Shown here in pieces: positions 49,351-62,200 of a stretch of 64,000 nt of DNA. The stretch comes from Tigriopus japonicus (Eukaryota; Arthropoda; Copepoda; Harpacticoida; Harpacticidae): contig CM021318.1 in NCBI GenBank assembly GCA_010645155.1, forward strand, positions 7,730,910 through 7,794,909, written 5' to 3'. Made by a program: the position numbers and the translations under genes. A model generated the notes under the pieces. The model worked only from the letters and a program-made list of their open reading frames with translations. It was not told the DNA's origin and did no database searches. Each line of letters opens with the position of its first letter. The first letter of the stretch is position 1.

Positions 49351-52060
49351 GGCCATCCATAAATATAATCATTTATAGAATATTGTGGCACTAGCAATGG
49401 CATGTGTCAATAGAACAAATAAAAAACAAAGACAAACAAAAACAGCATACCAAACATATGAGAAACACAAATAAAAAACAAACAAATCGTAAAAAGAAGT
49501 CAACAGAAGTTTTGTTCTCCTAACAAATCAGGGCTGCCAAAAGTGACGCCCTTTGGCAAGGAAAAGTGGGCAAAAGTAAGTGAAAACCATCTACAGTTAA
49601 AACCAAGAACTCCAGTAGTATGAAATATCTCTTTCGAACCAATCAATTCTTTCACGAGCCCACAGAATGTGGCAAAAATGATCCTTAGGAACTTCCGTTT
49701 ACAAATCACCACAAATCATGACGGCAAAACTGTTTTTATTTGGGAATGGTGCAAATTGCCCCAAACAAACAAATATTCTGAAAACCAAAAAAAATATACA
49801 AACAAAGAGATTGCCAGTTTGTTCGCATCAGTAGTCCAGTGGATGGTTGGCGTTAGGCACCCTAACATATAGACTGACCGTTTTAGGCCATGGCTATACT
49901 TACAGAAGAGGATGCAAAGACAGCTGTTTATTGTTGTTTTTGAGAGCCCAATGAGGCCCTATGGAGTGAATGATAGGGAAGTGTTATGGACTCAATATTC
50001 AACATTTTATACTAAATCAGTGGATGAATTGTCTAGACATCATTCTGGTATGTGTATCTGTCTCTTAGTGATAATTGAATGCAACCCACTCTTGGGTAAA
50101 TCACGTTTACCACGCATTATCAACCCTATTCAACTTATCATGAAAGACCAATGGTTTCAGATTATAAGTACCTCTCAACACCATCAAAGTGAAGAATATA
50201 GTGCTCCATGAAGGTGATATGGTCTTTACTTCATTCTGCATGAATAATCATTCAGAGGGAATCCTCAACAACTCAACTATAAATTGATGAATAATTTGTT
50301 CAATATTGTGCTTTCTCTTGGTTTGGCCTATCAAAATGTTGATATTTGGCATCTAATGGACTTTAAGCATTTCAGACGGTAAAATATTGACCAAAAATGA
50401 TGTTTTTATGGGAAGAGTGTGGATACTGTGGGTATAAGTTTCTTTGTTAATAACAGGGTCACAGTTTTGCAAAAACATGCTCAATTTTCATGAAACTTTA
50501 TCCCTGTATAATTGAACCCATTGTCTGAAGTTGGCATTATCATATTCAAGTTATACATGCATTTAATTGAGATCCATTCTCAGTTTTGTGCAAGACATTG
50601 ATCTGAAGCAGCTCAGTTTTGACTAATTCCTGAGAACAGAAAACATCAGTATGGAAATCAGTGGCAAGAAAAGGAGCGTTATCTCATGATGCAACTTTGT
50701 TCTGAAGTGATGTTTTCTATCAAACACCTTTTTCTATTGTCTTTTGGCAATTTCGTTCAAATTCACTGCAGAGCTGCACCGTTTTAAGGGCCTTCTTGGG
50801 CTACGCGTCAGCTGAAGTACGCGTCCTTTGGTGAGAGGTTCTTGTTTAGGGAACACGGTGCCGATGGTTTATGATAGCAACCTTGTATAGAGACTGGCCA
50901 AAAAATGTGTCTAAGGTATTTAACTGATTTGCAAAAAGTGAATTTTAATTAGTGTGGAGTTTAAACAAGGGCCAATTAATGTCTCACAATCAGGTGTTTC
51001 ACAACAAAAGATTGGTGATGTAAAATATGGGCTTGCACGGCTTGCACAAGTTTTTTCAATGGGAGGTTGCAAGGTTAACCTCTTGGAGAATTGGTGCTTT
51101 GCCCCAATAAAATAGAAGTTATAAAATTAGTAGAGTAATAAAATAAAATAGTGACATGGTGGAAAAATGCCAAGAAAAGATGTTTTGAAATTGACTATGG
51201 CCTTAAAATAAGGTTTTGGAAATGGCCAAAAAATGTTTATATTTGGAGAAGGAGCACAGAAAAAGATATCTTCTCAACTTGTCACTTTTGGGTTAAATAA
51301 TTTGGTTCGTTCTTTTTTTGGTCCAAAATATTCACTTTGTTCTTGATTTTTGGACCAGTTTTACAACTCGAAAAAATTAGACACCTTTAATTAATTGGAT
51401 GGATCTACATTTTGAAAAGAAGTATACGTGAAAAGTTAAAAAAAAAACTTTTATTCCTTACTGTTCCAATAACTTTATTTTTGCCAAGGGCAAATGAAAA
51501 TGTTTGACCTTAATTGACTGCTTCAAAATTTGAATCGTAAAATAACTCAAAGGTCAATTTTTTTGGAAAGCTGTTCTATCCCAATGCTTGGCTCTCTATT
51601 ACAGGTAAGCAAAATGAGTTTGGAGAAAGAACTTATTAAAAGGTATATTCTTGTGCGTTTATTATTACTCTCAAATTTATGAAAAATCAAATACCTCTTG
51701 ATTTAGTTTTTTATTGAAGAAAACCTACGCTTGTTGTGGTGAGGCGTTTTGCGTATTGCGTCCGTTTTCTGTGCTGATAACTGCCACCTTCAAAACTCGG
51801 CTCTTTCAAGTCAAGTCAAAACTTACCTTTGAACAGTCCTTCAATGTGAGCAAGTACCAGTATATACGACTGGCAACCAAAAAGTGGCTAAGAGCGAGAA
51901 TATTCCCTCATGAAACACCCATTTTCAGCGACATGATGGCTCCTTAACAAATGATAAGCTGTGCCTGACCTTCAGAATTCCACGAGGCCTCTCTATTAAT
52001 TTGATGTTGTTGAACCAATGAGAAAATGGTGCAATATCCAACAAATACAGTCAATGAATG
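49351..52060. other. Intergenic DNA with chance open frames
   Basis: Frames at 49912-50211 and elsewhere show no recognisable features. Nothing else supported apart from the repeat fragment near 51055. Confidence 0.4.
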
Positions 52061-52523
52061 GGCGCAAGCAAGAAGCACTGGAATCATGGAGTGGGAGGCT
52101 AGCAATGAGAATAATGATTTCCAGTAAGAACAATTCAATAACGTTTTTCTGCAAACGAGACCTTGTAAATGTTGACAAGAATACGCATTTCAATTTTCAG
52201 CTCAATCGAACGTCGGAGACAAAAGTTATGCTCACTCAAAGTTCAGTGCAAATCCTCCAGAGATTGAATGAACTAGCCCTTTTGTGGTAATCGTTTTACC
52301 ACAAAAGGGCGAGTTCATTCATTCTATGCTCTCTTCAGTACATAAGTTTGAGAAGGCATAACTTTTCACTCCGGCATACGATTGGGCTGAAATTTGAAAT
52401 ACGTGTTCTTCTCAATGCAAGCCAGGTCTCATTTGCAGAAGAACGCGAATGCTTTGTTTCTGCTGGAAATCATAATTCTCATTGCTGGCCTCCCACTCCA
52501 TGATTTTCGTGCTTCTTGGCGCA
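52061..52523. mobile_element. Long palindrome, 220-bp arms meeting at a perfect centre
   Basis: Arms 52061-52283 and 52303-52523 are imperfect reverse complements (for example ATCATGGAGTGGGAGGC and GCCTCCCACTCCATGAT). The centre is itself a tight palindrome, CCTTTTGTGGTAA-TCGT-TTACCACAAAAGG, so symmetry is continuous with only a 4-nt loop. A transcript would fold into one very long hairpin. A degenerate relative is at 39010-39271. Confidence 0.8.
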
Positions 52524-53267
52524 AGTAAACAGATTATTACTAGTTTTTTCTACTTAAAATCAGTTTGTTGGTTTCAAGTGGAATTCCCTGAACTTCAAAT
52601 TTGATCAATGGTTTAGGTGTCATTCTATTCTAGTTTCTATTACAAATTAAAATTTACATTGAATGAGGAGGCAAAACAGCTGCGTAGTCTAACACACCCT
52701 AAATTGATAAATTGGACCACCCCAGCCGGCGTAGGTTTCAATCCCATTGCGAAATAGATGATTCTTTCACTATTTTTCATCCAGGAATTTCATCCCTTGT
52801 AGCGGCATCAATAATCTGCAAATATTTTTAATTAATAGTTTCTGCCAGTGTTTTATTTTACAAATGAAAAATGAACCCCTATTTAGAAGCTAAATTGCAA
52901 GGCAAACAAAACACGGGAAATATTTAAACTAGTGTTTTTATTTGTTCTAATGAGGACGAAGATCTATTTTTCTCAAGGTTCTCAAACTTAAAATCTAAAC
53001 GACGTCCTTTGGAACGCTCGTATTGGGCTAAAGTGGAACAACGGGGATCACAAATGATGGAGAAAGAGACACGAGTCGGGAGAAAAGTTGTTCCACAAGA
53101 GGAAGAGGTCACAAAAGGCACCAAGAAACCTACTAGTGGTGGTGGTGGTGGTGTCGGCACACTAAACATAAATAAAGAGATTCATATTCAATCAAGTCAG
53201 CTTCCTCGTAGAGCCTGAGGAGTCCGAGATTTTGATTCACTTTTCCCAAAGTCGCGAATTCGTCTTG
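52524..53267. other. Region downstream of otp, including its 3' UTR
   Basis: On the otp coding strand, AATAAA motifs occur at 52937-52942 and 52852-52857, giving 3' UTRs of about 330 or 415 nt. A short (GGT)n tract lies near 53138. The small plus-strand open frame at 53009-53218 is antisense to this UTR and not supported. Confidence 0.5.
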
Positions 53268-56200
53268 TTAGGGAAACACAGATGTCAGCTGATGGTGTTC
53301 GAAGGCTCTCCTTCTCAAATGGTTAATCGTCGTGTGTGGCCACGGCTGATCCTCTCCTAGAAACCCAAATCAAAGTCAACGAATTAGCCCCGACCAGTCA
53401 TTTGCCGGATCATTTCTCCTCGACCCACCTTCCAAATCTTGGGAAGCGTTAATGATGTCCATATGTCCTCCACTGTTGGGGTGATCGCAGTTATGGTTCA
53501 TGGGCAAGTTCTGGCCAGCCCCAGTGAGGTTCGACCCCATCAAGTGGGAGTACTGGGAGGAATGTGGAGGAGACGGGGTCATGCCCTCTCCCGAGCATGA
53601 AGTGGTGGCAGGTGGGGGACTCAAAGTAGTCTGGGAATGAGGAGGGGCAACAAGGTGGTTATTAGTTGAGGGGGATGACGAAGGACTCAGATGGGACGGT
53701 GGAAAGCTCAGGTTGTGCATATTCCCTCCTGAACCGAACACGTCTTTCAAATTAGAACCGTCAAAGCATTGATAATAATACTGATAAACTCGAGTTTTAC
53801 CTCCGGACATGTGGTCCAGGCCCGAATCGCGTCTATGGAAGAATTGAGCGGCTTGGTGATGAGCTGACAAATTTTGATGATGGGCCAAATTGGTAGAGAG
53901 ACCGTAATTGCCGTTGGAGGATGGAGTGTGTTCGCCATTAGACGCATGCCCCGGATAAATCCCGCTGCCTCCACTGCCATGGGTGGGACTCAAATCCACG
54001 CCAGAATGATGTCCTCCATTTGGAACCATGTGAGCAGAGCTGGCCACCTGGGCAAAGTATGAGGAAGCCGTCTGGGCCAATTGAGACAGGGGGCTCGATG
54101 AGGATGCATTGGTAGACACGACCCCTCCTAGTGTGGTGCTATTGGAACTGCCCACCGTGGTTACTGAACCAAAGCCAGGGGAAGAACTGAATGATTGCAG
54201 CTGGCTGCTGAGACCTGCGTAAAAAATGACCGGTCAATATTGGAAGCATTTGTCCCACCCGTTGGTTGAAAGTAGCGTTGAAAGTGATAGAAGTTGCATT
54301 TCATGCTTAATTATCTAAATTCTTTCTAGGAAAAAAGTCCCAAAAGATATGAGTTCGAAAGGGACAGGAAAACGCAAGATCAAAAGGGGCGAAAATGATA
54401 TTAGAAATGATGATGATAATCCGTTTGATGTGAGCAAACGCGGGTGCGCCACCACCCTTGCGCCTGTTCTTCCATCAACATGGATATCCAGGGGTACTTG
54501 GGATATCCATCCATATAGGGGTAGATTGAATCAAGGTTCTACGAAAGACAGAGCACAAAGACCGACAAATCATTCACCTGAGTATCCGGGTGTTCCCCAA
54601 CTGTGAGAAAACGAACTCACGAGTGGCGGGAGGCTGTGGGAAGGAAGTAAAGGATTGGGGGAATGGAGGAGGGAGTTGGACTTGCGTTGCTTTTTCCACT
54701 TGGCTCGACGATTTTGGAACCACACCTGATGGTAGTATTATGGGAGGAGATATCCAAGACCAGAGGGAGACAGAGAAAGGCAGCACAAGAAAAGGAAGGA
54801 AAGAAAGGAGGAAAATGAATTAGTGAATACCATGAGTAGATTGGCAAGAATTGTTATCGATAGATCGGCAAGGGGCTTGATTAGGTAAGCTAGTTTGGTT
54901 TTAGTTGAAGTTTGAGCCACAAGGGCTTTGAGCACTCTACCAGATTTGCTTAGCATGGGTATCGTCACAGACGAGCCGGAGGCCATGCCAGACATGATAT
55001 CAGCGGGACTTTTCCTCTTCTTCTTCCATTTGGCACGGCGATTTTGAAACCAAACCTGAATTCGAGAGATCTTTTCACATCAAATTACGTCTTGTCATAG
55101 GAACTAACAAGATAACGAGGAATGAATTGTTCTCCCTACTTAATGGAAGACCATATTTTTTCTACCCTTAAAGCCACCTCGAAATGCGATGCCATGTGGC
55201 TATGAGAGTGAAACCTAGATTACCCAAGGGACCCCCAATGGACGAGGCTCCCGTATGATTATGAATGTAAAAATAGAGAACTCGAGAGAACTTCTCGATG
55301 GGAACGTGGTTGGTTGCCTTTGGTCCCAACGTACTACATCGGTTTGTCGGGTGGTACATGGTACGTATGGGTCGTGTTGCGCGTTCGCGGGGGATTAGGT
55401 AAATCTGCCTTCACATGTTGTTCACATACACGTGTATAATTCAGACGGCTCAAACATGAGGATCAGGACCAAGATATTTATGACTAAATGAGCTTCCGTC
55501 CTCGGTTGGAACGAATGGAACAGAAATGCCAAAGAAATTCCAACATTTTCCACGTTCCAAATGTCCCCGTCCAACAGTTTCGAAACAACAAAGAAAAGAC
55601 ATACCTCAGCACACTGGCAAAAGTACATACACACAAATAAAAAATGACCCGGAGTAAAAGCGCACGATCATCGAGATCCTGACTTAATTTGAAGGGTACC
55701 AATGCTCTTCCCGAAGAAAAGAGCTGCAACAATGGCTAGGAAAAGCAATGCTTTTCTGGAAAAGTCAACAAAACATGATTCTCCTCTTTGAATTCCAACC
55801 TATCCAAGGTGCACTTTTGCTCTTTCGCCGGATCCTTCTCTCTAGGGACCTCATCTCTCTTTCTCCCTTCGCTCCCCAGAATCCTCTGGCATACAAGAAA
55901 CACCACGTAGTAGTAGTCAACTAGTAGGGAACCACCATGTACTATGTTCCATTGTACTTACGCATGTACGTACGTTCGTTCCAGGAGAAGGAGAATGGAG
56001 TCGCTTTTTCCGAAGCGAGGAATGGGCAAAATCTGGGTTGGAACATGGAAACAACGGCAAGAGCGGGATCCCCCTCAATGGAGGAGAGTCGACGACTTAC
56101 TTACTCCCTCTCCCTCCCTCCCTCTTTCACAATCCCACCAAGACGAACGAGAGAAGTAAAGCAGAGCAAAGGCACACTGGAGACAGAAGAATGGGAGAAG

Positions 56201-59200
56201 GAAGGCATCTGCTCCTCGCTCGTTGCCTTCCAACTTGTGGCATGTGAAGATGGATGGATGTGAAGTTGTGTGCCGACAGAAAGGGATTTCCAAGTTCCCG
56301 CCACGAGAAAAAGAGAGACAGAGAATCAGTCACTCGACCACAGAGAACATAACCATACGTCAGGTCACTGCTTCGCAAAAGAGGAAACAAATAGACAAAT
56401 GATGTTATTCATTCTCCCCTCTACTCACCCAAACAGACCTATCAGCCAAGACATCACCCAACATGGAAGCTCATCAGTTTCATTTTCAGGACCAATGGGT
56501 ATTTTCACCGTGTGATATTTTCTAACAAACAAACTATTGGACACATTCCCAATCTGCCAAAGTTGGTTCAAAGAATTGCGGCTTCTCCAATTTAGACTTA
56601 GAAAATGCATCTTGAACATTGTGTGCATCATACGAATATGGGACTAACAGAGTCAGTTCCGATTTTAGTCTCAACGATGAACCTTCTCATTCAAGGGGTT
56701 TGAATTGAAGCGAGACTCCAAAACCAATCGGGGAGAATAAGACGGGGTCTTTTGTATATAATGGGAGAATTGCGTACACTGTTCGTCCATGTGGTTTGGG
56801 CCAACCCATCCTGGCTCTCTGGTCGAAAGTCGAAAGGATCCCCTAATCGGGAATGTGATGAGATTTTTATCCCTTGAAATGAGAGTGTCCAAAAACTGGC
56901 CGTTTAGACCATTTTGGGAGCCATTCTGGGGCCAGAAAACCAAAACCTTCGAGCCCACTTCATATGGACTGAACTAAAAGGGTGAGACAGAAAATTTAAA
57001 AGAAACCAAGAACCACATTTGATAACATGTATTTCCAAACTTGGACAGTTCCCTCAATCCAATGGATGAGCTTGCCGAGAAAAGTAAGCTTTCTTTTATA
57101 GGCTAATAAAGTTGTCTCGCCAGTGACATCCAAGGATTAGCGACTTGATCCATCCAGGACTTGTGGAGAAACCTTGAGGTTGTTCTCCTTCCCGGATATG
57201 TAATCCAAGGAATCCCCGAAGAAAGAGGTGCCCAAAAACGGAGAGCAGGAAAAGCAAATGGAGAAATGAGCATTGTCCATAATTATTATGGTTTCGATAT
57301 TGCCGTCTCATGTTGGTTCCCATTGTGTTCAATGCTCAACATCTGGGCGGGAACTTTAGCAATATCATTCCGAGGATTTCTTGCCTTTTCACGGTAATTT
57401 TATGGAGGCTTCTGGGTTTCAAGCCTTGGCGAAAAAGTAAGAAACCCATTAAAATGATTTATCCTCCCTTTGGATGGCGGTAGTCCCGCTATCCCCGCTC
57501 GTGGTTTTTCCTTCTCAACCAAGTCTCAACCATCCCTATTTGTGGGTTCATTTCCTAAAGTTCACCGCCAAGTTCGCGGTATTTCTCGGGTCTGGGGAAT
57601 AATAGACTCTTGGGGGGAAGAAAAAGCAGACGACAGAGAGGCACCAACCATCTAACTAACTAGCCCATGACAGTCTTTTTTAATAATTATGATCTCTACG
57701 ACAATGAGAGCTGAAAGTCTACTGTACAACATCCAACGCAATTGTGGTTGAAAAAAAGCGCCCTTATATGTTAAGTAATATCTCCTTCGGTTAGTTACTT
57801 TTCTTCAAAAACTTTGGTTTATCTTGCGAAAAAAATTGAGCATCTAAATTTTGCACACACCAGCAACCAAGAATCGAAAGTCAAGAATTTGACTAGAATC
57901 CCGACGAATTTGGTGAGCAACTGCACGATGGGTAAAGCTAAAGGGGGAAGTGAGGAAATCTCAGATAGAGCTCATGTCAGTCCCAAGGGACACAATAAAC
58001 GCCACAACAAACACCCTCAAAGACGAGAATATCAAAGACAAGATCGCGATTTCTAACACCCCATGGCATAAGAATTAAAGAAAAAAACAAAACGATACCA
58101 TTAGTACTGGTAGTGCTTCATGATTCAAACAAAGTCTAAGATTGGCCATAAAAACCTGAAAAATGTTCGAAGCGACACATCTAGCCTCCATAACGTAAAT
58201 CTGTGCTCTAGTAAATTACCCCAGAGACGACAAAGACCATCTGTGCGAGGGTTAACGGCCATTTAGGACCAAGGCGAGCACGTGGAACATATTGTGAGGA
58301 TAATCTGATATGAATATGAAATCAGCCCATCAACGACAAGCGACAAAGATCACAGCGCTCGTGAGGTCTTGGAGATCGAGTATTTCCCGATCTACTCTTC
58401 ACTAAAAACCTTTCTCATGTTATGACAAAAAATGCATGCGTCTATCTAGCAGTTAGAAAAGCTGTTTGTGGGTGTAGAGAGAACGAGGAGGTTGTTGTAC
58501 CAGAAACACAATGGAAGTGTTGCTCGGGATGGTGGTGGTAGTGACGATAGTTGGAAGTCCCTTCGAGGGTAAATGGAGAGAGCGTGTCGCGGAGACGTCT
58601 CATGGGATCCCATCCGTCAAGAGGTTCGGTGGTCCAGGTTGTTCGACTGAGCACTCACTCCTCGGGTTCCACTGTTTCAGTGTTCCAGGGAGGAGGAAGT
58701 CATTTTCGTCCTCGGCGATGGTTTCAAGCCAGCACAAGCTGTCGAGGATGGCTTTTGTGGTGTTGGGTGCGTACGAAAAATGACTCCATGGAGTTTAGGA
58801 CAGAATGAAACAGTTGAGAGGACGGCAAGGAAGAACAGAAAATATACATCAACTGCCCGGCCAACTACAAGAGGACTTAACATTTGCTTTTGCTCAAGGC
58901 AACAATTTTGCTCATTGAAAAGAAGCAAATTTGTCCCTTCCAATTTTGATGCAGTAAGAGAGCAAAAGTCTTGAGACTCCATATCCAGAATGTCTGTGGA
59001 ACTAAACTTGAATTTCCGTTGGCCGGGTGTCAGAAGAAGAAGAATGGGAAAGGGGATAGGAAAACTTTTGTCGAACCGAGGAGGAGGGATGAGAAAAGTA
59101 GGTACTACCAAAAAGAGAGCCTTTTGAGTGGAGATTGATTGTGCCTAGAATCTGGCTCAAAGATCCCCCCATCCTGAGGAGAATTGAAGAGACATGAACT

Positions 59201-62200
59201 CGTTTGTACCATCTTCCTCCAATGTACAGTACAGTTCCCACCTGAACAAAGATCAAAGGTGTCCGATAGAAATCGCACAATCAACGAGAAAAAGAAAGAG
59301 ACGAACCAGAAGCTTTTACAGCCTTGTTGACATTAGCAGGTAAAGCAGCGAATCAGCCAACTTTGCGCAAACCATGTGAGGAGGTGAAGATGACAAGTCA
59401 AAACAAAACAATGTCCCTGGTTCACATGGATGGTGGATACAGTCAAAGGCACACATTTCTGGGCTTCGGAACAGGGGGACTTTGAGCACACAAATAGAGA
59501 GGGCTGGCCAACCACGATGTAAATCCAACCGGAGCTTTACCTTCCTCCCATTCGAAGGGAAGAACTATGGATAACTCCATTCTGGGGACGTTCCATTCAG
59601 GATTTCATAGAATCCCTTATCAATGAAAATTATCAAGATTTCAGATTTAATTTATCTAGAGGAAGTTTGTCAGAGCCAGGTCTCCCATCAAACGATTTGT
59701 TTCAATGTTTGAACAGATAATTTTGTTTATTCTTTGACTACGCAAACCTCCAAACTAAGCAACATTTTTCTTAATCAAAATGGGTCTGCTTTGAGAGGAC
59801 TACTCAAGGGCTAGAGTTATCCCATTTGTCAGGGAAAACTTGGTGCTTGTGGTAGCAGTATTTGGAGGTATGGTATAAATATTTGTTTAGCACGTGGATG
59901 CCAAGAAGTTGCCGCCATATTGATCGCCATCAACCACAGGGAAGCTCAGAGTTTCTCTCTCCTCGAGCCTTTCAGTGTCGAACTCTTGGTTGGTTCGGAG
60001 CTCAAGATCGCCAGTTAAAATGAATGCCATCTGTCCAAAGAGGCGCGCAACTGTCTCATTCTTTCTTAATTAGTGAATCATGGTCCCCGCACACTCCATA
60101 AATCAAAGGGGATGCGACAAATTTGAAATCCCTTTGTTTGAACGGAGCTCAATGGGGTGAGCACCGAGTCCTATTATTAAGTGTCTCTTTTAAAAGCGTA
60201 CTCGCACGTGAGCAATCTAATTGAGCTTGGCATACGCCACAAACACATATCAATCAAATCAATTTTGTGTGCATCTAAAATAATCACAAATTAACAGACT
60301 AAGAGAATTTAACTTCTAACCCGAAACAGATACAAAGAAAGGTTGTATTGTGAGATCTTACTTTTAAAGGTTAACGTTCATGAATGAACCCAATCCTAAT
60401 TTTAAAAAGGGAGGAACTTCGATCAAAATGAGTCGGCACCTCTCTTTTAAGAGGCCAGCGAAAAGGAAACTACTGTCAATTTAGGTAACTCCGCAATGAA
60501 CAACAAACGAGTCATGGGCAGACCTCATTGTGTACATACACAGGAGTGTGGAAATAGTCATTTCACATCCTGCTTAAGGATTGTCAACTGTCATCGTGTC
60601 ATCAACCACTTTTCTAGACAATATGGAGGGCACGTGTCGGATGATCGATGAATCAAAAATACCGATCGTCACGGTTCTCCGCTGCACATTCATAGGAGTT
60701 GAAATTTATTTAATAAGATTTATATTCAGTTCCGCCTTTTTGATTTTATTATGCCGTCAAATCAGGCGAGGACTTGAAACATGTTCTATTTATCATGAAT
60801 TGATTTCGATGTAGCAAGATTTCGGTATATTGCTCACCTTTGATTACCATGTGCCCCAATAAAACCGGCTTAATCCAAATTCAACCATCGGGAACTAATT
60901 AGCACATCCAATCCGAGCATGTGTGATCTTTGGATAAAGCGAAATCAATACGGCGACAAAGAGTTCTTGGGTCATTGATACCCTTTGAAAGTCCGAGACC
61001 GAGTTTTGGTCACCCAGACAATATGAACAAACGCAATCAAAAGTGCCAGAGTTCTCAAGTGCACTAGAACATTTTACCAGGATTCGATGGCACTAACACG
61101 TAATGGTTTTCGAGAGACAACGAGGGCTTGAATCAATACAACAAGTGTGGGAAAATGAGGGATGTTGAGATGTGGGTGGCCAGAAATTGGGGGAGGGAAC
61201 GGCCAAGGCAAAGAGCCAAGGCGGGAAACTACTCGTACGTAGTATTTCACGTGAAGTCAATTGAGAATGTATGTGATTCGAGGAGAAGAACCCGTCCTTG
61301 GCTCGTCAAGGAATCGAGATGGACTTGAGCTTTTTCGTGTCATTCAACCATTATTGTTTTCACAAGGGAATTGAATTGAACTTTCGCACCTGAGTATCAA
61401 AAGCATCTTGAACAAGCCGGACGGACCTCGAGCGAGAGCCCAAAGTCGGCAAAAACATGGGAGTATTTTTATGAGGGCCTTTCTTCTTGCCCATCCATAT
61501 ATCCCATTCCAGAAAATGGACAAAAAGTCAATATCGCACCGAGGATAGAAACGATGTCTTTTCAGACAAACACGTACCTCTAAAGTTCGGGGTGAAGACG
61601 GTCAAAAAGCACGCAATGTAGTTTGCAGACTATTCTAGCTCGAAGAGAACGAGCATATTGGAGATATCATTGACCAAGTCGGGTAATGGTGTGTCAGAGA
61701 TAAGAATGCAAATTGGTGGAGATCAACCCGGAATGAATTTGCTTCGACGAGCAATAAAAGTCACACCTTAGCTCAACCTCCTGCCGGTATTTTTACTCAC
61801 TCCCGTCATTCAAGCTAAGAATAACATGCCTGGATGGATGGAAGAACCATCGGACACCAAATCCGACACTCCTCAAGAAAATCTACTCAATGCAAAGTGT
61901 GAAATTCTTGGTTCGAGGATCTTTCTACCGTAAATGGGATTGGGTTTTCTCCGGCTCCTTCTGCCTCCAAAATTCCATCTCCCCTTCTTTTCTTCCTTCG
62001 ATTTGTTGAAATCGCCTTTCGGCACTTTGGTCTTCTCACGAACGAGTCAATATCAAACAATCGAAAATCTCCCGATGAATTTTTATGGCTCAATTTCAAG
62101 TGGAGATCGTCGGGGTGGCAAAAGGCCATCATGTAAAACCCACACCCAAACGAAAAACCAATCGCATTTCGAGGCGGCTTTCAGACTTTTCTAAAGTTTC

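Noticed and set aside
33150..53267. Possible Rx homeobox gene between hbn and otp
   Set aside because: I looked for VWFQNRR-type and HYPDV-type coding sequence on both strands and saw none outside hbn and otp.
54574..54786. 70-codon minus-strand frame over the 3' alternative otp exon
   Set aside because: It is the shifted frame that would result from joining both alternative exons, not the homeodomain frame.
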